The notes under the pieces were generated by a model that was not told the origin of the DNA, did not search any database, and saw only the letters and a list, made by a program, of their open reading frames with translations. DNA of 64,000 bases, from positions 1-64,000 of the forward strand of contig NZ_CANLEA010000002.1 in the NCBI RefSeq assembly GCF_947489565.1, written 5' to 3'. Origin of the DNA: an uncultured Kordia sp. GTDB lineage: Bacteria; Bacteroidota; Bacteroidia; Flavobacteriales; Flavobacteriaceae. Below are positions 9,120-17,412 of the stretch, piece after piece. The position numbers and the translations under genes were made by a program. Position 1 is the first letter of the stretch. Every line of letters starts with the position of its first letter.

Positions 9120-10655
9120 ATGATGTTAGAAACGTATAGAGGAACCTATTTTCATCCTAGAACACAGTTTATAACGATTGATACTTCTGGAAATGTATTA
9201 GAAAGCGATAATGTTCTCTTTGCGCTGAAAAAAGGAGATGATATTAGCTCAGTAAGTGGATTTTTTGAAGGACTTGCTTCTTATTTTGATGCCAATGAAG
9301 ACAATGATATTAAGTTTACGTGTATTCATTTAGAAAATAAAGAGCAAAGAGAATATACCTGTGATATAGAGTTTAAAACCTTTGCAAACGATCAACCTGC
9401 ACTTGTCATTATTCATGACTTTTCCGATCATTATAAATATTACCAAGAAGTAGCGCAAAGCAGAAACGAATCAGTCATTAATTCGCAAATATTAGAACTC
9501 AAAAATAAATATCTTAAAGAAAAAGAAGACTTTAAAAATACTTTCATTGCCAATTTTAGTCATGAATTACGCAATCCGTTAACAGGTGTTACAGCATTTT
9601 GTTCCGTATTGCAAAAAACGGACATGACTTTGGAACAGCAAGATTATGTTGAAGTCATAAAATCTTCGGCAGATCATTTAAAAAATATGATTGGCGACAT
9701 CTTGGAAGTGTCTAAAATTGAAGTTGGAAAACTTTCCTTGAATGAAGAATTATTCGATTTCCACGAACTCATAGAAATGTTAGAGTTTACCTATAGTGTA
9801 AAAGCAAAACAAAAAAATATTGAGTTTGAAATTGAGTTTGACGAGAAAATTCCAAGATATATTGAAAGTGATAAAACACGCATCAAACAGGTTTTAGAAA
9901 ATTTAATCGAAAATGCGCTAAAGTTTACTTTATCTGGAAAAATTACGGTTTCTATAAAACAGAATCAACGCAGAGCTCGAAAAGTAAACTTAAATATCAG
10001 TGTACAAGATACTGGAATTGGAATTCCAGAAGAAAAGTTAGAGGTAATTTTCAATAGCTTTACACAACTGAACAACGCACAAAAGTTTATAGGTACTGGA
10101 CTTGGTTTATCTATCGTAAAAGGATTGGTAGAATTATTGGAAGGTAAAATTACCGTAGAAAGTAAAGTAAAAGCAGGTTCTACCTTTAAAATAAATATCA
10201 ACTTAAAATATCCGATCAACCAAGAATCTACTTCTTTGGAAAGGAAATCAGATATTGAACGAAAAAACTATTTATCAAAAGAAAAATACAACATCTTACT
10301 TGCTGAAGATTCAGAATTGGCACAAATGGCCGTATTGAAAATATTAGCACAAGAAGGTAATTTCTTTTTAGATATTATTACCAATGGCGAAGATGTTATT
10401 GAAAGTGTCATTCATAACGAATACGACCTAATTTTAATGGACATTCGCATGCCAGGTACACATGGAGATGAATTGACAAAAATGATTCGCTCATTACCTG
10501 TACAAAACTGTAAAACCATTCCGATTTTAGCATTGACCGCAAATTTATACGATACCGATAAAAAGCGCTACAAGAAAATGGGAATGACCGACATCATTGA
10601 AAAACCGTTTGACGAAAGCACACTATTAAAGAAGATTTATAAGTATTTGAAATAA
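9120..10655 (+). CDS. Hybrid histidine kinase with C-terminal receiver
   Basis: A 511-residue cytosolic hybrid sensor kinase without signal peptide or membrane segments. Residues about 10-105 look like a divergent PAS domain, then a linker helix. The HisKA domain carries FSHELRNPLTG with His148. The ATPase domain shows the N box (NLIENALKF, Asn265), DTGIGI and GTGLGLSIVKG. The receiver (from about 388) has AEDSE, phosphoacceptor Asp441 in LILMDIRMPG, ALTAN and KPF. It closes the GTPase cassette. With no output domain, it must pass phosphate or conformation to another protein, possibly the GTPase system. A terminator follows. Confidence 0.9.
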   Translation: MMLETYRGTYFHPRTQFITIDTSGNVLESDNVLFALKKGDDISSVSGFFEGLASYFDANEDNDIKFTCIHLENKEQREYTCDIEFKTFANDQPALVIIHDFSDHYKYYQEVAQSRNESVINSQILELKNKYLKEKEDFKNTFIANFSHELRNPLTGVTAFCSVLQKTDMTLEQQDYVEVIKSSADHLKNMIGDILEVSKIEVGKLSLNEELFDFHELIEMLEFTYSVKAKQKNIEFEIEFDEKIPRYIESDKTRIKQVLENLIENALKFTLSGKITVSIKQNQRRARKVNLNISVQDTGIGIPEEKLEVIFNSFTQLNNAQKFIGTGLGLSIVKGLVELLEGKITVESKVKAGSTFKININLKYPINQESTSLERKSDIERKNYLSKEKYNILLAEDSELAQMAVLKILAQEGNFFLDIITNGEDVIESVIHNEYDLILMDIRMPGTHGDELTKMIRSLPVQNCKTIPILALTANLYDTDKKRYKKMGMTDIIEKPFDESTLLKKIYKYLK

Positions 10656-10690
10656 AAAAAACCGAGCTATAAACTAACTCGGTTTTTTTA
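10655..10690. terminator. Bidirectional terminator
   Basis: The stem ACCGAG (10661-10666) pairs with CTCGGT (10678-10683), flanked by an A run on the left and a T run on the right. It therefore can work in both directions, between the kinase gene and the convergent TerB-like gene. Confidence 0.85.
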
Positions 10691-10711
10691 TATCGTGAAA
10701 TCGTTTTAAAA

Positions 10712-11143
10712 TTAACGATTCATATTTTTGATTTCATCTTTAAAATCGTCTGCATCTACGCCTTTGCTCACTAACATTAATGCTTTATGAACTACGTACG
10801 CAACATTTTCAGGAGAAAACCCTAAACCAATTCCCAAACGTTCTAAAATAACGGTTTGTTTTGGTCCTAACTCATGATCAGCATACACCATTCTCGACAA
10901 ATCATACAAACGCTCTAAACGTTCGTTGTACATTGTTGGTGGATTAATTGGATGCGATTTGTAATCTTTTAGAATCTCTTTGTAATTACTTTCAGAGATA
11001 TCTAAATTTCTTGCCATTCTATCTAAAAACGCTTTTTCATCGTCTGTAATAACATCATCACTCATCGCTATGCGAACGATTGCTGCAAAATGACTTTGAT
11101 TTCTTTTACGAAATCCACTTGAATATAAATCTGATATAGACAT
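10712..11143 (-). CDS. TerB-like domain protein
   Basis: A 143-residue all-helical protein matching the tellurite-resistance TerB / co-chaperone-DjlA N-terminal-like fold. It has two acidic helix-turn repeats, AMSDDVITDDEKAFLDRMAR near residue 28 and VYADHELGPKQTVILERLG near 92. Such domains bind metal through the acidic residues and are usually cytosolic or membrane-associated. No other ter gene is nearby, so tellurite resistance itself is not implied. It is divergent from mfd, with a TATATTTG promoter element 20 bases upstream of its ATG. Confidence 0.8.
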   Translation of the reverse strand: MSISDLYSSGFRKRNQSHFAAIVRIAMSDDVITDDEKAFLDRMARNLDISESNYKEILKDYKSHPINPPTMYNERLERLYDLSRMVYADHELGPKQTVILERLGIGLGFSPENVAYVVHKALMLVSKGVDADDFKDEIKNMNR

Positions 11144-11162
11144 TTCTTAATTTTTAGTGCTG

Positions 11163-11196
11163 CAAATATAGTTATTCTCTCGTCTTTTTATGCAAA
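11163..11196 (-). promoter_or_regulatory. Bacteroidota-type promoter of the TerB-like gene
   Basis: On the minus strand TATATTTG (11170-11163) matches the -7 consensus TAnnTTTG exactly. A TTTG -33 element (11196-11193) lies 22 bases before it, inside the range known for Flavobacterium promoters. Confidence 0.6.
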
Positions 11197-11234
11197 ATTT
11201 TAGCTTGATTTTATATGCTTTCTGATGAGTTCAG

Positions 11235-11242
11235 TATATTTG
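11235..11242 (+). promoter_or_regulatory. Promoter -7 element of mfd
   Basis: TATATTTG is an exact match to TAnnTTTG, 19 bases before the GTG start of mfd. No well-spaced TTTG -33 element is clear, so only the -7 box is called. Confidence 0.5.
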
Positions 11243-11261
11243 CATCTAAATTTTTATCACC

Positions 11262-14200
11262 GTGAGTATATCCAAAATCTCGCAGCACTTTTCACAGTCT
11301 CCCGAACTTGGGAAATTGAGGCAAGCTATTGCCAAAAATCAAGAAAAGATACATGTAAAAGGAACTACAGGTTCTAGTTTATCGTTCATTATTTCAGAAG
11401 CATACAAGCAAAGTGAAATGCCTTTTCTTTTTATTTTAGATGATAAGGAAGAAGCTGCTTATTACTTAAATGACTTAGAATTTTTACTCAACGATAAAGA
11501 TGTACTTTTTTATCCGGGAAGTTACCGCAGACCCTATCAAATTGAAGAAACAGACAATGCCAATGTATTGCTTCGTGCAGAAGTTTTGAACCGAATCAAT
11601 TCGCGCAGAAAACCTTCGTTGATTGTTACTTATCCGGATGCACTTTTTGAAAAGGTAGTGACACGAAAAGAACTCGAAAAAAACACACTCAAAGTTTCAC
11701 TGAACGATAAATTATCCATCGATTTTGTGAATGAAACCCTGTTTGAATACAATTTTAATCGTGTAGATTTTGTCACAGAACCTGGCGAATTTTCAGTTCG
11801 TGGAGGAATTGTAGATGTATATTCATTCTCCAATGATGAACCGTATAGAATTGAGTTTTTCGGCGACGAAGTAGATAGTTTACGAACATTTGATGTAGAA
11901 ACACAATTATCTACCGAAAAGGTAAAAAAAATCAGCATTATTCCGAATGTAGAAAATAAAGCCTTGCAAGAATCTCGCGAAAGCTTTTTAAAATACATTC
12001 CTGGAAAAACGATTGTATTTGCCAAAAACACAGAATTATTGTTAGGGCGAATTGATAAGTTATTTGGAAAAGCCACAACCGCTTTTGCAGAATTATCTGA
12101 AGACATCAAACACAATACGCCAGAAGAATTATTCTGTACAAAAGCATTATTACAACGTCAATTTTTAGAATATACGATTGTAGAATTGACCACAAATCCG
12201 CTATTAAAAGCAGATACATTTATCAATTTTAATACAACGCCACAACCTTCTTTCAATCGTCAATTTGATTTGCTGATTGAAAATTTAGATGAAAATCACG
12301 AAAAAGGATATACCAATTATATTACTTGCACCAGTGAACAACAAGCAAAACGTTTTGATGATATTTTTAAAGATGTAGAACAAAAAGTACATTATGAAAC
12401 GGTTGTGCTTCCACTCTATCAAGGTTTTGCAGATCATCAACAAAAAATTATTTGTTATACAGATCACCAAATCTTTGAGCGTTATCATAAATTCCATTTA
12501 AAGAATGGATACGCCAAAAAGCAAGCAATTACTCTAAAAGAACTGACCAATTTAGAAGTTGGCGATTATGTAACACATATTGATCACGGAATTGGAAAGT
12601 TTGGCGGATTGAAAAAGATTGATGTTGAAGGAAAGAAGCAAGAAGCGATCAAATTGATTTATGGCGAACGCGATATTTTGTATTTGAGCATTCACTCGCT
12701 ACACAAAATTTCTAAATTCAACGGAAAAGACGGAAAACCTCCAAAAATATACAAATTAGGTTCTGGCGCTTGGAAAAAACTCAAGCAAAAAACCAAAGCT
12801 CGCGTGAAGCATATTGCTTATAATTTAATTGAATTGTACGCAAAGCGCCGCATGCAAAAAGGAATTCAGTACGGACCTGATACGCATCTGCAACATGAGC
12901 TTGAAGCTTCTTTTATTTATGAAGATACGCCCGATCAGTCGAAAGCAACTCGCGATGTAAAAGAAGACATGGAAAGCGAACGTCCCATGGACAGATTGGT
13001 GTGTGGTGATGTTGGTTTTGGAAAAACAGAAGTTGCCATAAGAGCTGCTTTTAAAGCGGTAGACAACGGAAAACAAGTTGCTATTTTGGTTCCGACTACG
13101 ATTTTAGCATTTCAGCATTTTAAGACCTTTAGCGAGCGTTTAGAAGATATGCCAATTACTGTTGACTATCTAAATCGTTTCCGATCTACAAAACAGCGCA
13201 ATGAAGTTTTAAAAGGATTGGAAGCTGGAACTGTTGATATTGTTATTGGAACGCATCAATTGGTAAATAAAGCGGTAAAATTTAAAGATCTTGGTTTGCT
13301 GATTGTCGATGAAGAACAAAAGTTTGGAGTTGCTGTAAAAGACAAGTTAAAAACCATTAAAGAAAATGTAGATACGTTAACGCTGACTGCAACACCAATT
13401 CCGAGAACGCTACAATTTAGTTTGATGGCTGCCCGCGATTTATCAGTGATTACTACGCCACCACCAAACCGTTATCCGATTGAAACACACGTTATTCGTT
13501 TTCAAGAAGAAACCATTCGCGATGCGGTGAGTTATGAAATTCAACGTGGTGGACAAGTGTTTTTTATTCACAATCGTATTGAAAACATCAAAGAAGTTGC
13601 CGGAATGATTCAGCGTTTGGTGCCCGATGCCAAAATTGGAATTGGTCATGGACAAATGGAAGGAAAGAAACTGGAAAAACTCATGCTTGCCTTTATGAAT
13701 GGAGAGTTTGATGTGTTGGTTTCTACCACAATTATTGAAAGCGGTTTGGATGTTCCGAATGCGAATACTATTTTTATTAATAATGCCAATAATTTTGGAT
13801 TGAGCGATTTACATCAGATGCGAGGTCGCGTTGGACGAAGCAATAAAAAAGCGTTTTGTTATTTTATTACGCCGCCAGATTCTGTGATGACACAAGATGC
13901 GCGCAAACGTATCAATGCACTCGTACAATTTTCTACCTTGGGAAGCGGATTTAATATTGCCATGAAAGATTTGGAAATTCGTGGTGCAGGAGATTTATTA
14001 GGTGGCGAGCAAAGCGGATTCATTAATGAAATTGGATTTGACACGTATCAAAAAATACTAAACGAAACCATTGAAGAACTCAAGGAAAATGAGTTTAAAG
14101 AGTTGTATGAAACACAGCAAAGCAAGAAAGAAAAAGTATTCTTAAAAGAAACACAGATTGACTCTGATTTTGAATTGCTATTCCCTGATGCATATATCAA

Positions 14201-14603
14201 CACCGTTTCAGAACGCTTGGTGTTGTACAACAAATTGAGTGAACTCAAAACGGAAGAAGAATTACATACTTATGAAAAAGAGCTAATTGACAGATTTGGT
14301 CCGTTGCCAGCGCCTGCGGTTGCCTTATTGGATTCGGTTCGTATCAAATGGATTGCGACGCGATTTGGTTTGGAAAAAATCATTATGAAAAAAGGAAAAA
14401 TGGTCGGTTATTTTATTGCCGATCAGCAGTCTGAATTTTATCAAAGTTCGGCTTTTACAAGCATTTTACAGTTTGTTCAACACAATTCATCGATTTGTAA
14501 GATGAAAGAGAAACAAACTCGAAATGGTTTGCGCTTATTGCTTACTTTTGAGCAAATTACCTCAGCAAAGAAAGCATTGAATGCCTTAGAAAAAATAGTG
14601 TAA
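11262..14603 (+). CDS. mfd: Transcription-repair coupling factor Mfd
   Basis: An 1113-residue DNA translocase that displaces stalled RNA polymerase at lesions and recruits UvrA. Domains in order are a UvrB-like N-terminal region (FVTEPGEFSVRGGIVDVYSF), the polymerase-interacting domain (LEVGDYVTHIDHGIGKFGGL), and the RecG-like helicase with Walker A GDVGFGKTE, DEEQ in LLIVDEEQKFG, TLTATPIPRT and the motif VI region HQMRGRVGRSN. The C-terminal autoinhibitory D7 domain follows. Length is near the family norm of about 1150. The start is GTG, just after a TATATTTG box. Confidence 0.97.
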   Translation: MSISKISQHFSQSPELGKLRQAIAKNQEKIHVKGTTGSSLSFIISEAYKQSEMPFLFILDDKEEAAYYLNDLEFLLNDKDVLFYPGSYRRPYQIEETDNANVLLRAEVLNRINSRRKPSLIVTYPDALFEKVVTRKELEKNTLKVSLNDKLSIDFVNETLFEYNFNRVDFVTEPGEFSVRGGIVDVYSFSNDEPYRIEFFGDEVDSLRTFDVETQLSTEKVKKISIIPNVENKALQESRESFLKYIPGKTIVFAKNTELLLGRIDKLFGKATTAFAELSEDIKHNTPEELFCTKALLQRQFLEYTIVELTTNPLLKADTFINFNTTPQPSFNRQFDLLIENLDENHEKGYTNYITCTSEQQAKRFDDIFKDVEQKVHYETVVLPLYQGFADHQQKIICYTDHQIFERYHKFHLKNGYAKKQAITLKELTNLEVGDYVTHIDHGIGKFGGLKKIDVEGKKQEAIKLIYGERDILYLSIHSLHKISKFNGKDGKPPKIYKLGSGAWKKLKQKTKARVKHIAYNLIELYAKRRMQKGIQYGPDTHLQHELEASFIYEDTPDQSKATRDVKEDMESERPMDRLVCGDVGFGKTEVAIRAAFKAVDNGKQVAILVPTTILAFQHFKTFSERLEDMPITVDYLNRFRSTKQRNEVLKGLEAGTVDIVIGTHQLVNKAVKFKDLGLLIVDEEQKFGVAVKDKLKTIKENVDTLTLTATPIPRTLQFSLMAARDLSVITTPPPNRYPIETHVIRFQEETIRDAVSYEIQRGGQVFFIHNRIENIKEVAGMIQRLVPDAKIGIGHGQMEGKKLEKLMLAFMNGEFDVLVSTTIIESGLDVPNANTIFINNANNFGLSDLHQMRGRVGRSNKKAFCYFITPPDSVMTQDARKRINALVQFSTLGSGFNIAMKDLEIRGAGDLLGGEQSGFINEIGFDTYQKILNETIEELKENEFKELYETQQSKKEKVFLKETQIDSDFELLFPDAYINTVSERLVLYNKLSELKTEEELHTYEKELIDRFGPLPAPAVALLDSVRIKWIATRFGLEKIIMKKGKMVGYFIADQQSEFYQSSAFTSILQFVQHNSSICKMKEKQTRNGLRLLLTFEQITSAKKALNALEKIV

Positions 14604-14670
14604 TTTGTTTTGGCTCAATTATTGAATTCATTTAAGTGAATTCTTCAAGAAAACTAAAAAAAAGAATATC

Positions 14671-15996
14671 ATGATAAAAAAATTACTTTGTATTCTCATC
14701 TTGATTCCAATGTGCATGCAAGCACAGAAAGTCATGTCAGGTACATTTTCTCCAGCCGAAAAATTCGAATGGTTTATCATTTATAAATTAAAAACAACGC
14801 ATCAAGCATACATAGATAATGGAAAGATTGTCGATGGAAAACTGAGCTATACTTTTAAGCCAGAAGTCGAAAAAGGTATGTATCGTTTGGTGTATGGATT
14901 GCCACAAGAATCTGAAAATTTCGATTTTATTTATAGTGGCGATGAAGAGATTGTGTTTACATTTAATGAAGGAATACTGGATTTTGCTGTTTCTAAAGAA
15001 AATAAATTGCACACATCTTATTTCCAAAACATAAACGAGGCAAAACGTTTGATCAATTCATTTTACCAAAGCGGAAGTACTAATGAAGCTGAGTTTCTAG
15101 AAGTATTTAATACTATTAAAACACTTCAGGAAACATTTGAAAAGGAAGCCGCAGGAACCATTGCGTATGAATTTATCAAGGCAAGTCGCACATATATGCC
15201 AACGACATACGAGAAACCACAAGTGATGGTTAACAACATTAAGAAACACTATTTTGACGATGTAGATTTTTCGAATCCAGTATTGCAAAACTCAGATTTT
15301 ATTGCTGATAAAATGTCAAATTATGTCTTTACTGCCTTACCATTAAAAGAACTTACTGGAGAAGAATTGACCAGTGAATACAAAAAGAATATTGCCACGA
15401 TTGTAGCAAAAATTAAATCTGTTCCTAATGATTATCAAAAATCATTACTCAACGTATTGTGGGAACAAATGACTGTAGTAGAAAATCAAGAGATTGCGAT
15501 TCATATTGGAGACGAATATTTAATGCCTTTAGCAAAAGAGTTGAATGATAAAGTATTGGTTGAAAAACTAGCCGTGTATAAACGTTTAGCCTTTGGTGAA
15601 GTTGCTCCCGATTTTTCTTGGGTAAAAGATAACAAGACTCAAAAATTAAGCGAATTAGACGAAGCGGAGAACTATATCATTGTATTTTGGAGTAGTACAT
15701 GTTCGCATTGTTTAGAGGAAATGCCAAAACTCAAAACTTTTGTCAACGCTCAAGAAAAAGGAAAGTTTAAAGTGATTGCTATTGGCTTGGAAGATGAGCG
15801 CGCAAGTTGGGCAGATGAGAGTTCATTTTATCCAGATTTCATTCACGTTTTAGGATTGCAAAAGTGGGATAATGAAATTGGAAACATGTATGATGTAAGT
15901 GCTACGCCAACTTTCTTTGTATTAAATAAAGACAAACGCATTATCGGAAAACCGTATGGTGTAAAAGAATTGATAGAATTTTACACGGAAGAATAA
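14671..15996 (+). CDS. TlpA-like thioredoxin-fold exported protein
   Basis: A 441-residue protein with a signal peptide (about 1-19, cleavage after CMQA). A beta-rich N-terminal domain resembles DUF4369-type domains common in Bacteroidota, followed by a helical middle. The C-terminal thioredoxin domain (from about 310: FGEVAPDFSW) has the redox motif CSHC in FWSSTCSHCLEEMP and a cis-Pro in SATPTFFV. It is probably a periplasmic thiol-disulfide oxidoreductase, possibly for cytochrome c maturation or oxidative stress. It is monocistronic after mfd and ends at a strong hairpin. Its substrate is unknown. Confidence 0.88.
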   Translation: MIKKLLCILILIPMCMQAQKVMSGTFSPAEKFEWFIIYKLKTTHQAYIDNGKIVDGKLSYTFKPEVEKGMYRLVYGLPQESENFDFIYSGDEEIVFTFNEGILDFAVSKENKLHTSYFQNINEAKRLINSFYQSGSTNEAEFLEVFNTIKTLQETFEKEAAGTIAYEFIKASRTYMPTTYEKPQVMVNNIKKHYFDDVDFSNPVLQNSDFIADKMSNYVFTALPLKELTGEELTSEYKKNIATIVAKIKSVPNDYQKSLLNVLWEQMTVVENQEIAIHIGDEYLMPLAKELNDKVLVEKLAVYKRLAFGEVAPDFSWVKDNKTQKLSELDEAENYIIVFWSSTCSHCLEEMPKLKTFVNAQEKGKFKVIAIGLEDERASWADESSFYPDFIHVLGLQKWDNEIGNMYDVSATPTFFVLNKDKRIIGKPYGVKELIEFYTEE

Positions 15997-16011
15997 GAAA
16001 TATTATAACAT

Positions 16012-16048
16012 AAAAAAAGGTTGTATACGATGTGTACAACCTTTTTTT
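16012..16048. terminator. Strong hairpin terminator, bidirectional
   Basis: AAAAAAAGGTTGTA pairs with TACAACCTTTTTTT around a short loop. The A and T tails allow termination of both the thioredoxin-like gene (plus) and the peptide gene at 16061 (minus). Confidence 0.9.
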
Positions 16049-16060
16049 ATGTATTATAAA

Positions 16061-16216
16061 TTAGCAGCCAAAACTTTCTATACATTGTCCTGTATCTCCT
16101 CCACAATCTGCATTCATTGTTCTTGTTTTTGTTCCACCTTTTATAGCGTCTATATATTCAAATTTGGCGATTTGTAATTTGTTTAGGTTGAATGTTTTCT
16201 TCTTTTGAGTTTTCAT
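16061..16216 (-). CDS. GG-leader natural-product-type precursor peptide, 51 aa
   Basis: A small gene read directly from the minus strand: ATG at 16216, TAA at 16061-16063. The leader is MKTQKKKTFNLNKLQIAKFE, then YIDAIKGG, and a core of 23 residues (TKTRTMNADCGGDTGQCIESFGC) is split by eye as TKTRTMNADCGG and DTGQCIESFGC, with three Cys. The basic amphipathic leader with an I-x-GG ending matches the double-glycine peptides of Bacteroidota. It is the last of five such genes on this strand. No modification or export gene is adjacent. Confidence 0.8.
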   Translation of the reverse strand: MKTQKKKTFNLNKLQIAKFEYIDAIKGGTKTRTMNADCGGDTGQCIESFGC

Positions 16217-16294
16217 AAATTAATTTTTTAAGTTATTTATTAAATGATACTATGATTATTGAATCATGCATCAATAAATCTGCCATAACATAAA

Positions 16295-16327
16295 AAAAAC
16301 AGAAAAGGTATATTACTTTTCTGTTTT
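16295..16327. terminator. Hairpin terminator between peptide genes
   Basis: AAAAACAGAAAAG pairs with CTTTTCTGTTTTT across a seven-base loop. It lies just downstream (minus strand) of the 97-aa peptide gene and upstream of the 51-aa one, so these two are probably separate transcripts. Confidence 0.8.
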
Positions 16328-16355
16328 TCAGGTTATTTCTTATGGTAATAAAGTT

Positions 16356-16649
16356 TTATGGACGACAAACGGTGTCTGTAGCTTGATTTTGACTTCCATT
16401 ATTATTAGGGTCAATACTGTCTGCTTGACAAGTACATGGATTACCAGGTTGTGTCATTGGCAATGTACGTGTATCAGGATCACATGGCACAGGACATGTA
16501 TGTTCATATGTAGGACATGCAACCTGAGTTGCGCCTGATTGTTGCGTATTATTACATGGGTTTGAATTGGTACCACCTTTTAACCAAAAGGCATCCAAAC
16601 TTGCAACTTTAAACTTACGCAGTTTTAGGGATTTTTTCTTTTCTCTCAT
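16356..16649 (-). CDS. Cys-rich GG-leader peptide, 97 aa
   Basis: The leader MREKKKSLKLRKFKVASL continues as DAFWLKGG, followed by a core starting TNSNPC. The core has seven Cys and many Asn, Thr, Pro and Gln (for example YEHTCPVPCDPDTRT and TQPGNPCTC). It is a paralogue of the 91- and 101-aa peptides: the first 53 bases are identical to those of the 91-aa gene, while the cores diverge. Cleavage after GG and export by a C39-peptidase ABC transporter would be usual, but no such transporter is present in this window. Whether the Cys form disulfides or thioethers is unknown. Confidence 0.85.
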   Translation of the reverse strand: MREKKKSLKLRKFKVASLDAFWLKGGTNSNPCNNTQQSGATQVACPTYEHTCPVPCDPDTRTLPMTQPGNPCTCQADSIDPNNNGSQNQATDTVCRP

Positions 16650-16687
16650 TTTTGATAATTTTTAAATGTTAATGTTAATATGATTGT

Positions 16688-16963
16688 CTAAAGGCAATTT
16701 GTATCTTGACTATGCGTAGGATTGATACCATTACAAGCTTCTGAACAAGGATTTCCGGGTTGTGTCATTGCTTTCGTTCTTGTAGGATCATTACCGCAAG
16801 CTGCAGGACATGTATATTCATCCGTATTGCATGTAAATACTGTTGGCTCTGATTGTTGAGTATTGTTACAAGGATTTGAATTTGTTCCTCCTTTAAGCCA
16901 TGAAGCATGTAAACTTGCAACTTTAAACTTACGCAGTTTTAGGGATTTTTTCTTTTCTCTCAT
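16688..16963 (-). CDS. Cys-rich GG-leader peptide, 91 aa
   Basis: The leader MREKKKSLKLRKFKVASL continues as HASWLKGG. The core is TNSNPC..., with seven Cys and the shared block FTCNTDEYTCPAACG, then TRTKAMTQPGNPC. It lies 38 bases downstream of the next intact start and is nearly identical in layout to the 101-aa gene at 17011, so it arose by tandem duplication. The start is the ATG at 16963. It has no signal peptide, and secretion must rely on the double-glycine leader. Confidence 0.87.
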   Translation of the reverse strand: MREKKKSLKLRKFKVASLHASWLKGGTNSNPCNNTQQSEPTVFTCNTDEYTCPAACGNDPTRTKAMTQPGNPCSEACNGINPTHSQDTNCL

Positions 16964-17010
16964 CTATGATAATTTTTAATTTTTTGAATGTAAATATGAA
17001 TGTTTAAGGC

Positions 17011-17316
17011 TTAACAATTAACTCCAGTATTTTGGCTACCATTATGAGTTAGATCAATACCATTAACTGCACAAGCATCCGAACAAGGATTTCCGGGTTG
17101 TGTTATTGCTTTCGTTCTTGTAGGGTCAGTACCACAAGCTGCAGGACACGTGTATTCATCCGTATTGCATGTGAATATTGTTGGCTCTGATTGTTGTGAA
17201 CCTGTATTACCTGTATGTTGGCAAGGATTCGAATTTGTGCCTCCTTTAAGCCATGAAGCATGCAAACTTGCGATTTTAAATTTCCGCAGTTTTAGAGGTT
17301 TTTTCTTTTCTCTCAT
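17011..17316 (-). CDS. Cys-rich GG-leader peptide, 101 aa
   Basis: Started at the ATG at 17316 because MREKKKPLKLRKFKIASL matches the other leaders. A start further upstream would add 11 unrelated residues. The leader ends in WLKGG and the core begins TNSNPC, with seven Cys, the DEYTCPAACG block, TQPGNPC and a C-terminal Cys. It is the first peptide gene behind the TPR-AraC regulator at 17413, about 97 bases downstream, and heads a tandem array of three relatives. Confidence 0.87.
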   Translation of the reverse strand: MREKKKPLKLRKFKIASLHASWLKGGTNSNPCQHTGNTGSQQSEPTIFTCNTDEYTCPAACGTDPTRTKAITQPGNPCSDACAVNGIDLTHNGSQNTGVNC

Positions 17317-17412
17317 TTTAAATAATTTTAATTTATTGAATGTTCTCAAAACTAAGAATTCAATTATAATATCTATTGAAAATCAATTGTTTGAAAACTA
17401 CAATTCACTGAA

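Noticed and set aside
10712-11143. Tellurite-resistance operon
   Set aside because: Only a TerB-like domain is present and no other ter gene is nearby; the fold occurs in many contexts.
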